A stretch of 64,000 bases of DNA from Desulfatibacillum aliphaticivorans DSM 15576 (GTDB lineage Bacteria > Desulfobacterota > Desulfobacteria > Desulfobacterales > Desulfatibacillaceae): NCBI RefSeq assembly GCF_000429905.1, contig NZ_KE386983.1, positions 1 to 64,000 of the forward strand. The letters are read 5' to 3'. The notes under the pieces are model-generated. The model was not told the origin of the DNA, made no database searches, and saw only the letters and a list, made by a program, of their open reading frames with translations. Below are positions 42,891-51,795 of this stretch, one piece after another. Position numbers and translations under genes: made by a program. Each line of letters opens with the position of its first letter. Position 1 is the stretch's first letter.

Positions 42891-43751
42891 TTATTCAAAG
42901 CTGTAATTCAAACTCGTGGGGGTTCCGCCGCGCTTGATCTGCAGGGAGACCTCTTCCGCATTCTTAAGACTCTGATATAAAGACAAGATATCTTCCGTAT
43001 CCTGAATTTCCCTATCGTTGATTCCCTGGATGACGTCTCCATCTTCCAGCCCCATTTCCTTGAAGATGGAATTGGGCTTGATCCGCCTGAGCATAAGCCC
43101 CGCCGGCTTGCCGTCTTCAAACACAGGCCGGACGTTGATCTGGGTCATTAATTGATTGATATTCTGCAGGGCGTTGTTAATCTGTTCCTTGCCCACTTTA
43201 AAATCGCGGCCCGAAGAGTCTTGTACGGGCGCCGGCCCGCTGGAGGGGCCTCTTCTGCGGGCCTTTTTCTCATCGTCGTCCATGACAAGAAGCTCGTCCC
43301 GGCCGTTAACATGCAAAACCACCTTGCCGCGCATGATCTGCCGAAGCTGTGCGCCCTGTACGTCGTCGCCGATCCGGTACAAATCGGAAGATCTTGCCTT
43401 GGCGTCCTCAATGAATGCGCAGGCGTATTTTTCCGGGCCTGTGATGGTGCCCAAAAGGCTCAGTTTCAGGGACGTGAGGTCAATGTCCTCCACAGGTTTG
43501 GGAGGAGGCGCAACCGCGGGCTCCTTGGGTTTTATAGTGTGAAACAGATCCCTTTGCACCACGGACCTCTTGTATTCGCTGTAAGGAGAGGTCTTTTGAG
43601 GCGCCTGGGAGGCTTGCGGGCTAACCTCCGCCAAAACCACGGGCATTGCGCCGACCTTGGACTCCGCGACCTGATAAAAGGCGTCCGCAGCCAGGTATGC
43701 AACCAGCGTGATGACTAATAAATTCAAGGCTATTGGCGCAAATTTCTTCAT
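42891..43751 (-). CDS. gspC: type II secretion inner membrane protein GspC
   Basis: Started at MKKFAPIALNLLVITLVAYL behind AGGATG, 286 residues. One TM anchor (residues 7-28), a periplasmic homology region (about 70-160; LTSLKLSLLGTITG and YRIGDDVQGAQLRQIMRGKVVL) and a C-terminal PDZ domain (GLMLRRIKPNSIFKEMGLEDGDVIQGIND) are visible. GspC links the inner membrane platform to GspD and helps select substrates. The order N-C-ExeA-D-E is unusual compared with the C-first order of gammaproteobacterial operons but is seen in related lineages. Confidence 0.88.
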   Translation of the reverse strand: MKKFAPIALNLLVITLVAYLAADAFYQVAESKVGAMPVVLAEVSPQASQAPQKTSPYSEYKRSVVQRDLFHTIKPKEPAVAPPPKPVEDIDLTSLKLSLLGTITGPEKYACAFIEDAKARSSDLYRIGDDVQGAQLRQIMRGKVVLHVNGRDELLVMDDDEKKARRRGPSSGPAPVQDSSGRDFKVGKEQINNALQNINQLMTQINVRPVFEDGKPAGLMLRRIKPNSIFKEMGLEDGDVIQGINDREIQDTEDILSLYQSLKNAEEVSLQIKRGGTPTSLNYSFE

Positions 43752-43793
43752 GTTTTCATCCTGCGCAGGCCTGGCCCTGCCTTGGGTTTCCAA

Positions 43794-44663
43794 TCATTTG
43801 GGTGCAAACTGCATGTCGCCCAGGGTTCCGGTTACGGTAAAAGGAATGGCGTCGCCGGGTTTTTTATTCCTGAAAACCGTCTTGGCTATTTTTCCCAGGT
43901 CGGACTCATAAAAGGTCCGCGTGGGTTCCATGCTGCCTTTTAAGTTGACCCTGCTTCTGGCAAAATCCTTGTTAAGACGAATGGCGCCGGAAAAGCGTCC
44001 CCGGACCAGATCCCCTTTCAGCACAAAATCCTTTACATCGATTTTTCCGTTTTTCATGGAAATCTGGGCGGTGATTTCGTCGTACGGAATATTCATGCCG
44101 GCGCCGATGCCGGTCCACATGACCATATTGCCGGAGGAGATGGAAAAGTCTCCCTCTCCCTCCATATCCATCCATCTTTCCGTCAGATTGGAGAAAGTGA
44201 ACTCGCCATTCAAAGAACCTGTCACCAGCCCGGGTTCAGGAATGCGCGAGACGGCATCCATGGCGCTGAGGTCAATGCGTTGGAAGCCTATAAACCCTTC
44301 GTAAGGGCCTCTCACGCTCTTGGCGTTGTCCGAGGCCTTGACTTTACCGTCCACTTCCCCGCTGTAGATGGATGCGGCTATGTCTACATTGGGCTTTTTA
44401 CGTATCAAGGAGATGATGGAAGGCGAAAACACGACCTCTTCAGCCTGTAAAAGAACTCCGGTCCGGTCGCTTAGGCCAGGGCGTTCCAGGCGGACGCTGG
44501 TCAGTCCCGCCGGGGCGATTCCGCCGATAAAGACGTCCTTTTTGAGTTCTTTGGTCAGGCGCATTTCCACGAATCGTCCTGCTTGATCGGCGGGAAACAA
44601 AATCGCCAAAAAGAAAACCAGGGAGCACAAGGTATATGCTGTATATCCGAAAAACTTCTTCAT
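43794..44663 (-). CDS. gspN: type II secretion protein GspN
   Basis: The 289-residue protein has an N-terminal TM (FFGYTAYTLCSLVFFLAILFPADQ) followed by a periplasmic beta-rich domain with AsmA-like strand repeats (VFSPSIISLIRKKPNVDIAASIYSG, FSISSGNMVMWTGIGAGMNIPYD). This is the layout of GspN, an accessory subunit of unknown exact role. The start codon overlaps the gspM stop by ATGA. Assignment depends partly on operon position directly after gspM. Confidence 0.8.
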   Translation of the reverse strand: MKKFFGYTAYTLCSLVFFLAILFPADQAGRFVEMRLTKELKKDVFIGGIAPAGLTSVRLERPGLSDRTGVLLQAEEVVFSPSIISLIRKKPNVDIAASIYSGEVDGKVKASDNAKSVRGPYEGFIGFQRIDLSAMDAVSRIPEPGLVTGSLNGEFTFSNLTERWMDMEGEGDFSISSGNMVMWTGIGAGMNIPYDEITAQISMKNGKIDVKDFVLKGDLVRGRFSGAIRLNKDFARSRVNLKGSMEPTRTFYESDLGKIAKTVFRNKKPGDAIPFTVTGTLGDMQFAPK

Positions 44664-45196
44664 TTTTCCTTCTCAGCTTCTATGGTGGTCACCTGGAAAG
44701 TGGCGCTGACGCCGTAATCGTCCTCCCGTTGGGAGCGCGTGACGGTAATGCGGCGCACGGATAAAAAATTGGGGGAGGTTTCAATCTTATGCAAGTAATT
44801 GAGCAACTCCTCCGTGGTTACGTCGTCCAGCTTGATGTCTGCGATGGTTTGCACGAAATCGCTGTTGGCGATGGGCTTTTTGCTGGACTTGATGTACTTG
44901 GTTTTGCCCATGACCCCAGCCTGGCGCGCCAACTGCCCCAGATAATTATCCAGGGAGAAGTCCTTGCGGTTGATCAGTTTGTCCCAGTCGCCGTTTGTAT
45001 TCATCTTGGCCTTTTTGTACTCCTCGGCCAATTCCATGATGGATACAAGGTTGCTTTCCATCTTCCGGAGCTCCGCCAGCCTCTTCCGGCTTCCTTCCAG
45101 GGCCGGCGTGATGATGAAGGCGTGGACCAGAATCGCGAACGCCACAAAGATTCCCGCCGCCAGGACTAATTTTTCTCTATTTCCAAGCCTGTTCAT
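44660..45196 (-). CDS. gspM: type II secretion protein GspM
   Basis: The 178-residue protein has a short N-terminal cytoplasmic tail, one TM (LVLAAGIFVAFAILVHAFII) and a coiled-coil/ferredoxin-like periplasmic domain (SRKRLAELRKMESNLVSIMELAEEYKKAK; LNYLHKIETSPNFLSVRRITV). GspM binds GspL in the inner membrane platform. ATGA overlaps with both gspL upstream and gspN downstream show tight coupling. Confidence 0.85.
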   Translation of the reverse strand: MNRLGNREKLVLAAGIFVAFAILVHAFIITPALEGSRKRLAELRKMESNLVSIMELAEEYKKAKMNTNGDWDKLINRKDFSLDNYLGQLARQAGVMGKTKYIKSSKKPIANSDFVQTIADIKLDDVTTEELLNYLHKIETSPNFLSVRRITVTRSQREDDYGVSATFQVTTIEAEKEK

Positions 45197-46650
45197 GAGT
45201 TGGTCCCCGACTCCTTTTGCACCTGGGCCTTAATGCGGAACTTCCACACTCCCGGATCTTTGCCCGCCGTAACGGACTGCAGGCTGACGTCCTCAAACAA
45301 CGGCTGCTTCTCAAGGCCGGTTTTTATTTCCGTGGCGGACTCATAGGCATCGGTTTCGCCGTTTATTTCAACCCGCTCCGGGTTGACGGAAAAACTGGTG
45401 ATTTTTACATTAAGCGCCGGAGGAATCCCGTCGCTGATGGCTTTAAGCACATCCACCACCTGGACGTTGGAGCCCTCGGCGCCCGGGAATATCGGGGCCT
45501 GGGTCAGGGCCTCCATTTCGGATGTCATGGCGGCCAGGGGATCTCCCGAGGAAGCCCGGCCTTCCATGGCGGATTGATAAACCTCTTCAATCTGGCTTTT
45601 CAGGCTGGCTATTTTAGCTTCCTGCACGCTTTTGTTCGCGAAATAACGCACGCCGAAAGCCGCCAGAAGGATGGCAAGCAGTATACTGACGTGGATGACC
45701 CAGCCTTTGTACTGCTCCCAACGCCTTCGCACGGCGAAAGGCCCCTGGCGCATGTTAAAGCCGGTGGTCTCCGTGGGGTGATACAAAGCCAGGGCCAAAG
45801 CCCCGTCCATGGCGCTGGAGTCCCAGTTCCCGGCCACGCGGCCTTCCATGGGAAGCTGGAGGTCCCGGGTCAGGTTGATTTCCTTGAGGGGAAGCCCGGT
45901 TTGCTCCTGAACCGCATCCTGCAAGTTTTCCCAATTCATGCCTGCGCCGGCGCAGTAAATGGCTTTGGCGTTGAATGCGGGTTTGTTTTTTTCCGTAAAG
46001 GCCCTGATGGTCAGGTTGATCTGGCCGGCCAATGCTTTTAAATTGCCTTCGAAATTCTGCCTGAGGTTGCGCAGCAGAATCAATTCCCTGCCCGAAAACA
46101 AACCGAGCAGCACCCTGTCGCGCTCCACGTCCAGGAACACGCCGTCTTCTTTTGGCTGGGCCCATGCCAGGTAGCCCAACACCTTGGAAGCGCCGCTGGG
46201 CGCAAGGATGTCCGCGTTAAGCCCGGCGTTGGCCATAATCTCCAGAGCGCCGCCCACCTCAAAAGCCGTGGTCACGGCCGCCAGGCACTCCGTATGGTCG
46301 CCTTTGCGGATGACGTGGTAATCGGGAACCGCCTCCTCCACCTTGTAAGGAATGAGGCTTTCCAGTTCAAAGGGCAGCACCTGGCGGATTTTTTTGGCTT
46401 CGGAAAAGGGAATGACGACGTTCTTGAAAGAGGTGTTGGCGTCTCCAAAAGAAACGCTGCACGGAATCCTGTCCACGTCTGTCTGGCCGCCAAGGTCTTC
46501 CAGGGCTTTATTCAGGGCCAGGGCAAGGCCGCCCTGCCCGTTAACCTCGACCTGGGCGTGGGCCGCCACCCTGGGCTTAAGCCCGCCCCCGATGACCACA
46601 GCCCGCACCGAATCAGATTGTATGTCCAACCCAAGCCTATTTTCCGGCAT
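45193..46650 (-). CDS. gspL: type II secretion protein GspL
   Basis: The 485-residue protein combines a cytoplasmic actin-like PilM-type domain (residues 1-310; RLGLDIQSDSVRAVVI, IPFSEAKKIRQVLPFELESLIPY), a TM helix near 330-350 (WVIHVSILLAILLAAFGVRYF) and a periplasmic ferredoxin-like domain with VVDVLKAISDGIPPALNVKITSFSV. GspL recruits GspE to the membrane. The long KVEEAVPDYHVI region is typical. AAGGCG precedes the ATG. The 84-bp spacer to gspK is the largest gap inside the operon. Confidence 0.88.
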   Translation of the reverse strand: MPENRLGLDIQSDSVRAVVIGGGLKPRVAAHAQVEVNGQGGLALALNKALEDLGGQTDVDRIPCSVSFGDANTSFKNVVIPFSEAKKIRQVLPFELESLIPYKVEEAVPDYHVIRKGDHTECLAAVTTAFEVGGALEIMANAGLNADILAPSGASKVLGYLAWAQPKEDGVFLDVERDRVLLGLFSGRELILLRNLRQNFEGNLKALAGQINLTIRAFTEKNKPAFNAKAIYCAGAGMNWENLQDAVQEQTGLPLKEINLTRDLQLPMEGRVAGNWDSSAMDGALALALYHPTETTGFNMRQGPFAVRRRWEQYKGWVIHVSILLAILLAAFGVRYFANKSVQEAKIASLKSQIEEVYQSAMEGRASSGDPLAAMTSEMEALTQAPIFPGAEGSNVQVVDVLKAISDGIPPALNVKITSFSVNPERVEINGETDAYESATEIKTGLEKQPLFEDVSLQSVTAGKDPGVWKFRIKAQVQKESGTNS

Positions 46651-46734
46651 TATCTATTTTCGCCTTCCAACCTGTGGTAAAAATGGTTTCAAAACCCTTA
46701 ATAACAAATAATTTATAAAAATACCATATCTGTG

Positions 46735-47841
46735 TCACAGGCTGTGCCAGGCCAGAATTTCGCAGATATAATCCTGGCTGTTGTTCGCCTTTTTTCGAAG
46801 CACGACCGCCTTCACCGTTTTAACGAATTCCTGCTGTTTGGCCGTGCACGTTATTTCAAAATAGTCGCTGACGCTGGTCAAAAGGTTAGCATCAATTTTA
46901 AGGTCCGCGCATCCCGGCGCGTTTAAGAACCAATTGGCGTCGTTGATGGGATTGAGAAAATAATCCTCCTCCCGCTCCTCCCGGTACTCCAGGATGGACT
47001 CGGCCAAATCCTCGCTGCCTATGGGCATGAGAGCCCGGATTACCTCCAGGGGGGCGCTGCCCATATTGATTTTTCCCGGATACTCCACGGGATTTTTTTT
47101 GGCGGGGTCCGCTCCGTATACGGTGAAGGACTCCGCTATTCCCGGAATCTCCTCCGATCCGTAAAACAACTCCGGGGTCATTCCCTTGACGCGCAGCAGT
47201 TCGGACTCGCTGTTGAAATAGTTGTTTCTGGCCGAGTACGGAGGGTCCAGGGACAGGTAATAGTCGGATTCCGCTCCGTTCAGGCCGGTAATGGCTTCGT
47301 CGTCCCCGCGGTCCATCCAATCCTTCATGGAGTTGATGATGTCCGTAGTGGCGTTCAGGTCCAGGTCATCATACAAAGTGGCGATGGGGCGCAGAAAGCG
47401 GTCCCACAACTCCTGTTGAGGTGCGTTGAACTTCTGCCCGCTGGGCGGCTCCACCAGGGCGTTAATCTGGATCAGGCCCGTCAGGTCCTTGATTTCCAGC
47501 TTTAACGATTCCGGCGATATGTCAAAATCCAGCATCATTTCGGCGATTTCATTCGGGTCGGCCCACGGATCCTGGACGGAATCCAGGGTATTGGCCTTTT
47601 TATCCAACACCAGCATGGCCATGCCCAGAGCCACGCCGCTGCGGGCCGTCCAATCCAATTGGCGCCGCTGGCGCGAGGCTTCGGTGGAAAACACGGCGGC
47701 CCGCACCCGGTGGTGCAGTTCCGCGGACACTCCGACAAGCAAGGCGATGACGGCGAGAACCATAAGCAAAGCCACTCCGCGCTGGCTTCCGTCCTTATCG
47801 CGCCTGAGATGCGCCCTTATTCTTGAGAATAGCCTTACCAT
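46735..47841 (-). CDS. gspK: type II secretion minor pseudopilin GspK
   Basis: The 368-residue protein has a prepilin-like N-terminus (SQRGVALLMVLAVIALLVGVS) that lacks the Glu5 found in other pseudopilins, a known feature of GspK, then a large alpha-helical domain with Ca-binding-type loops (LTGLIQINALVEPPSG, NAPQQELWDRFL). GspK caps the pseudopilus with I and J. It overlaps gspJ by 7 bp, with GGAGGAGCAGGA in the gspJ end serving as its ribosome site. Confidence 0.9.
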   Translation of the reverse strand: MVRLFSRIRAHLRRDKDGSQRGVALLMVLAVIALLVGVSAELHHRVRAAVFSTEASRQRRQLDWTARSGVALGMAMLVLDKKANTLDSVQDPWADPNEIAEMMLDFDISPESLKLEIKDLTGLIQINALVEPPSGQKFNAPQQELWDRFLRPIATLYDDLDLNATTDIINSMKDWMDRGDDEAITGLNGAESDYYLSLDPPYSARNNYFNSESELLRVKGMTPELFYGSEEIPGIAESFTVYGADPAKKNPVEYPGKINMGSAPLEVIRALMPIGSEDLAESILEYREEREEDYFLNPINDANWFLNAPGCADLKIDANLLTSVSDYFEITCTAKQQEFVKTVKAVVLRKKANNSQDYICEILAWHSL

Positions 47842-48566
47842 TCCTGCTCCTCCCTGTAGAAAGGCAGGTTGACGGTGGTCTCGAACCGGAAAGGAGTCGC
47901 GTCCTCCTCGTCAAAGGCCTCCAGTTCCAGGATAATGTCCACGGCCATGGGGGTGGCGAATTCCGTCTCCTCCGAGTCGGAGTCCCAGGACTCGCTCGTA
48001 TCCCCGTCCTGGTCGTAAAAAAGGTACTCTATGTTATGCACCCTTTCGCACAAGATGGGGTCGGAGCCAAGCTCCTGGTCTTCTTCCCCGAAAATCTCCC
48101 AGTCCAGGATGTCCCGGCGCCGCAGCACCTTGCGCGTTTCGTCCGAGGGATCGGGGGTGAGGTAGTAAGTGATCTCAGCCAAGCCTTTTTCATCCGCCCC
48201 GGTCAGGTCCACATGGGCCTGGGACACGAAGCGCAGGGTGGAGACGGAGGAGCCGCTGGTATAGTCCTTGGTGCAGACAAAACGCAACGGGTCGTAGTCC
48301 TCGGCTTCGGCGGGCTTGTTGTACGTGTTGGCCACAGCCACCCGAGCCGATTCCAGATCCATAACCATGCGGTCCATGGCGCCTTTTGCGGACTCGTACA
48401 CGGTGATGGTTTTTTGAACACCCTCAGCGTTGGACATGGCGCCGGAGAACGAAACCAGCACAATGGTCATGATAATGGAAAATATACCTATGGCGATGAG
48501 GACTTCCAGCAGGGTAAAGCCCTTGTCATTAAACAGAGTATGGATGACATTTCGGGAAATTCTCAT
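47835..48566 (-). CDS. gspJ: type II secretion minor pseudopilin GspJ
   Basis: The 243-residue protein has the prepilin cleavage motif KGFTLLEVLIAIGIFS (Gly-1, Phe+1, Glu+5) and a C-terminal beta-rich domain with the DWEIFGEEDQ and RVHNIEYLFYDQDGD segments usual in GspJ. It starts by ATGA overlap with gspI. Cleavage would need a prepilin peptidase encoded outside this window. Confidence 0.88.
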   Translation of the reverse strand: MRISRNVIHTLFNDKGFTLLEVLIAIGIFSIIMTIVLVSFSGAMSNAEGVQKTITVYESAKGAMDRMVMDLESARVAVANTYNKPAEAEDYDPLRFVCTKDYTSGSSVSTLRFVSQAHVDLTGADEKGLAEITYYLTPDPSDETRKVLRRRDILDWEIFGEEDQELGSDPILCERVHNIEYLFYDQDGDTSESWDSDSEETEFATPMAVDIILELEAFDEEDATPFRFETTVNLPFYREEQEW

Positions 48567-48976
48567 TGCTGGGGGTCCAAAAAACGGTAGGTCTTGACGT
48601 CATAGGAATAGGTGAATTCAGACGCCATCACGGACACGGTGACAGCACGGAGTCTTTCGCCCGTGGCGTCCAGGTATTCGGATTCCATCTCATCAACGGT
48701 CGCCGACCAGGAATAGTTGGGGTATTCGTCCCCAAAATCGCCGGAGTCCGATGCAAGCTCATCAGGCTCCGTCATCATGTATTCGGCCATTTTCTTCTGG
48801 GCGAGCATGGGGGCTACGGTTTCAAACTGGACGTTGCCGGCCATCATGATGGACATGGATTGAAGCCGGAATATGGTGGAAAGAGCCACTCCCAAGATAA
48901 GCAGGGAGATGATCATCTCCAACAGGGTGAATCCGGCCGGGCTATTTACAGCCCTATTCCTCGTCCAATGAAACAT
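48563..48976 (-). CDS. gspI: type II secretion minor pseudopilin GspI
   Basis: Started at MFHWTRNRAVNSPAGFTLLEM (AAGGGAT just before the ATG), 137 residues. The leader peptide ends in Gly, then FTLLEMIISLLILGVAL with Glu+5, followed by a short domain with SWSATVDEMESEYLDATGERLRAVTVSV. GspI starts the pseudopilus tip with J and K. The start overlaps the end of gspH by 23 bp. A longer upstream reading is possible but has no ribosome site. Confidence 0.88.
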   Translation of the reverse strand: MFHWTRNRAVNSPAGFTLLEMIISLLILGVALSTIFRLQSMSIMMAGNVQFETVAPMLAQKKMAEYMMTEPDELASDSGDFGDEYPNYSWSATVDEMESEYLDATGERLRAVTVSVMASEFTYSYDVKTYRFLDPQQ

Positions 48977-49481
48977 ATCCCTTATAAAACCTTGCCTTGC
49001 CCAAAAAGGGTTCAAAAACCATGGTGACGGGGCCGTCCTGATCTTCCAGGTGTAAAGCCGCATGGGCGATGTAGCCCATTTTGTTGATGGGCAGTTGAGC
49101 CACCCCGTCCGTTTGAAGGATTCCCCCGGGCCATTCCACGTCCAGGAGGGTTACGGCCTCGGAAATTTGCGTTCCCTGCCGCTCCGTTTCCATGAGCTCT
49201 TCTTCGGTCAGGGGAGGTCCGTCCGTGCCGTAGGTCCTCTCCTCAAAATCGATGTACAGGCTTCTTAGCGACTGGTTGGCGATGGCGGTCTCCCGCTCTT
49301 TCGCCACGTTGGCCGACATAAGGCGGACCAACTCATCCATGTCTCCCGCGCTGGCCGCCTCTTCAAAACGAGGCACAATCACAAAAAACAGAATGCCTAA
49401 GAGGGATATCACCGCCATGAGCTCCATGAGGGAAAAGCCCCCTTGGCGGCCTTTAATGCGTTGATTTGCTCGGTCAGCCAT
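48954..49481 (-). CDS. gspH: type II secretion minor pseudopilin GspH
   Basis: Started at MADRANQRIKGRQGGFSLMEL, 175 residues, a typical length for GspH. The cleavage site is Gly followed by FSLMELMAVISLLGILFFVIV with Glu+5. The C-terminal domain is beta-rich (LYIDFEERTYGTDG, VAQLPINKMGYIAHAAL). It follows gspG by 29 bp. The alternative start 135 bp upstream would overlap gspG. Confidence 0.85.
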   Translation of the reverse strand: MADRANQRIKGRQGGFSLMELMAVISLLGILFFVIVPRFEEAASAGDMDELVRLMSANVAKERETAIANQSLRSLYIDFEERTYGTDGPPLTEEELMETERQGTQISEAVTLLDVEWPGGILQTDGVAQLPINKMGYIAHAALHLEDQDGPVTMVFEPFLGKARFYKGYVSLDEE

Positions 49482-49510
49482 GGTCGTCGCTTCCGGCGCG
49501 GATGCAGCCG

Positions 49511-49957
49511 TTAATCCAACTCCCAGGAATTGATGTCCGCAGCGAAATCCACGCCGCCCATCTGTCCGTCTTCTCCCAGGGAAATGATGTCGTAGTCGCC
49601 GTTTTCGCCGGGGCATCTGTACAGGTATTCATTTTTCCAGGGATCCAGCGGCACTTTTCCTTTGGCGAGATATCCGCCCGGCTGGTAACGGGTTGCCGCC
49701 TGGCCCGTGGTGGGCTTTTCCACCAACGCCTGCAGGCCCTGGTCCGTGGAGGGGTAGAAGCCGTTATGGAGCTTGAACATTTTGAGGGCGGTTTCAAAGG
49801 TTTGGATTTGCATTTTAGCCATGTCCACCTTGGCCCCATCGCTGGCGCCCATGACGCGCACGCCCACATAAGCGAACAACATGCCCAAAATCACAATCAC
49901 AACCATAACTTCAAGAAGGGTGAAGCCCGAATCGCCCTTGTTCACTCTTTTATTCAT
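49511..49957 (-). CDS. gspG: type II secretion major pseudopilin GspG
   Basis: The 148-residue protein has a six-to-ten residue basic leader, cleavage before FTLLEVMVVIVILGMLFAYV (Glu+5), and the GspG C-terminal domain with the conserved GFYPSTDQGLQALVEKP and the calcium-site region GENGDYDIISLGEDGQMGG. It is the main subunit of the pseudopilus. Located 44 bp after gspF. Confidence 0.95.
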   Translation of the reverse strand: MNKRVNKGDSGFTLLEVMVVIVILGMLFAYVGVRVMGASDGAKVDMAKMQIQTFETALKMFKLHNGFYPSTDQGLQALVEKPTTGQAATRYQPGGYLAKGKVPLDPWKNEYLYRCPGENGDYDIISLGEDGQMGGVDFAADINSWELD

Positions 49958-50001
49958 CTTTCTATTGTCCTCATTGCTAAACTGCCCGGAATAAGATCGG
50001 T

Positions 50002-51228
50002 TTACCGCAAGGTTGTGGTAAGCTCCATCATGGGCATCAATATGGAAAAAACGATAAATCCCACGCCGCCGGCCATGGCCACGATGAGGATGGGCTCGAG
50101 GCTGGCGGTAAGGGCGTCGATGGTGTTCTCCGTTTCCGCTTCATACATGTCGGCCATTTTTTCCAGCATGGCCTCCAACTCGCCGCTTTGCTCCCCCACT
50201 TCCATCATTTGGATGGTGATGGGCGGAAATCCGGGCTTGGCGGCCAGGGATTCCCCCAGGCCTCGGCCTTCGCCGATTTCTCCGGCGGCGTCTCCAATCC
50301 CCTCGGCGATATGCACGTTTTCCACCACGTTTTGCACAATGCCCATGGCCGGCACCAAAGGCACGCCGTTGGTCAAGAGGCTGGCCAGGGTTCTGGCGAA
50401 CCGGGCCAAAGACAGGTTTTGCGCCAAGGGGCCTAAAATAGGGATACGCAGGTATTTTGCATCCCACCATTTGCGGCCTCGCTTGGAATTCTTGAACTGG
50501 CGAAAAGCCAGGGCGGCGCCAAATATCAGGACGAAAAGCACAACCCAATAGTCGACAAGAAAATCGCTGGCGGCTATCAAAACCCGGGTAGGCAGCGGCA
50601 GCGCCTGCTGCACGTCATCAAAGAGAGAGACGATGCTGGGCACCACCTTGACCATCAGGGCGGTCAAAACCACAATGGCCACCAGAACCATGATTACAGG
50701 GTAAGCCAGGGCGGCCCGGATTTTGCCCTTGGTGTTTTCATTGCGTTCGGTCAAATCGGAAAGGCGCGCCAGGACGATTTCCATGGCGCCGGAAGCCTCG
50801 CCGGCCCGGACCATGTTCACGTACAAGGGGGAAAAAACTTTGGGGTGGGAGGACAAGGCGTCGGCCAGGCTTTTGCCTTCCACGATGTCATCCTTGACGT
50901 GGGCCAGAACCTTTTGCAAAACCGGATGGGGCGACTGGGGAATCAGGGATTCCAGGGCGCTCACAATGGGCAGGCCCGCGCCCACCAGGGTGGAAAGCTG
51001 ACGCGTGGTGATGGAGATATACTTGGACGGAATCCTGCCTTCCAAAAAGGGCAGGGAAAAGCGTTTTTCATCCTGGCTGGCGGAAACCTCGGGCGCTTCC
51101 GTGATTTCCACCGGATAGGACCCGGCCTCCCGAAGTTTGGCCCGGGCGACCGAAGGGCTGTCTGCATCCAGGATGCCTGTCCGCTTTTTGCCCTTGGAGT
51201 CCAGAGCTACGTATTCATAAACCGGCAT
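50002..51228 (-). CDS. gspF: type II secretion inner membrane platform protein GspF
   Basis: The 408-residue protein has an N-terminal MPVYEYVALDSKGKKRTGILDA leader domain and two T2SSF domains (about residues 75-195 and 280-400) separated by a TM segment; TM helices lie near 170-195, 220-240 and 375-400. Motif VGAGLPIVSALESL and its second copy TNGVPLVPAMGIVQ mark the repeats. GspF is the only polytopic platform protein. It is the first gsp gene of the operon, 47 bp downstream of the NUDIX gene. Confidence 0.94.
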   Translation of the reverse strand: MPVYEYVALDSKGKKRTGILDADSPSVARAKLREAGSYPVEITEAPEVSASQDEKRFSLPFLEGRIPSKYISITTRQLSTLVGAGLPIVSALESLIPQSPHPVLQKVLAHVKDDIVEGKSLADALSSHPKVFSPLYVNMVRAGEASGAMEIVLARLSDLTERNENTKGKIRAALAYPVIMVLVAIVVLTALMVKVVPSIVSLFDDVQQALPLPTRVLIAASDFLVDYWVVLFVLIFGAALAFRQFKNSKRGRKWWDAKYLRIPILGPLAQNLSLARFARTLASLLTNGVPLVPAMGIVQNVVENVHIAEGIGDAAGEIGEGRGLGESLAAKPGFPPITIQMMEVGEQSGELEAMLEKMADMYEAETENTIDALTASLEPILIVAMAGGVGFIVFSILMPMMELTTTLR

Positions 51229-51275
51229 AAGCCTCTATTCTCTTGGCGCGGCAGGCGCCCGCCGTCTTTGCGCCT

Positions 51276-51794
51276 TTAATAAACCGGCTTTTCAATGCGA
51301 TACCCGGCCAGATAAATGCGCACAAAGCGTTTGTGACTGTCAAAAGCAAGCTCGGGAAGGTCATCCGGCGGAAAAAACGCTACCTCCTGGGCGTCGTCTC
51401 CAGGGGCGGGTTCTCCGCTGTATTCCCGGACCAGATAGCCCATGAGCAGTACGGTTCCGTAGTCTGAATTGGAACTGCTGGTAAGGCCCAGGAGGCCTTC
51501 GATCCTGCCTTTCAAAGCGGTTTCCTCGGCAAGCTCGCGCAGGGCGCATTCTTCGGGCTGCTCGCCGATTTCCATGAATCCCCCGGGCAGGCACCACATG
51601 CCGATTTTGGGCTCCACATTGCGCTTGACCAACAGCAATCGGCCCCGGGAGTCCACCACAACCAGGGCGCTGGCAGGGACTGGGTTTTGGTAGTTGGTCA
51701 GCCCGCATTCATCGCAATGCAGGCGGAGCCTGCCTTCCACATGTTTTTCACCAAGCAGGCTTCCGCAAAAACGGCAAAAGGCTTTTTTGACCAT
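51276..51794 (-). CDS. NUDIX hydrolase with N-terminal zinc ribbon
   Basis: Starting at MVKKAFCRFCGSLLGE gives 172 residues. A zinc ribbon (Cys7, Cys10, Cys27, Cys30) precedes a NUDIX domain whose box is complete: Gly72, Glu78, then R86-E87-L-A-E90-E91. This zinc-ribbon NUDIX type includes NAD(H) pyrophosphatase-like and ADP-ribose hydrolases. It cleaves a nucleoside diphosphate linked to another group; substrate not readable. The ATG comes right after the aldolase stop codon (TAGCATG), so the two genes are co-translated, and the gsp operon begins 47 bp on. Confidence 0.9.
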   Translation of the reverse strand: MVKKAFCRFCGSLLGEKHVEGRLRLHCDECGLTNYQNPVPASALVVVDSRGRLLLVKRNVEPKIGMWCLPGGFMEIGEQPEECALRELAEETALKGRIEGLLGLTSSSNSDYGTVLLMGYLVREYSGEPAPGDDAQEVAFFPPDDLPELAFDSHKRFVRIYLAGYRIEKPVY

Positions 51795-51795
51795 G

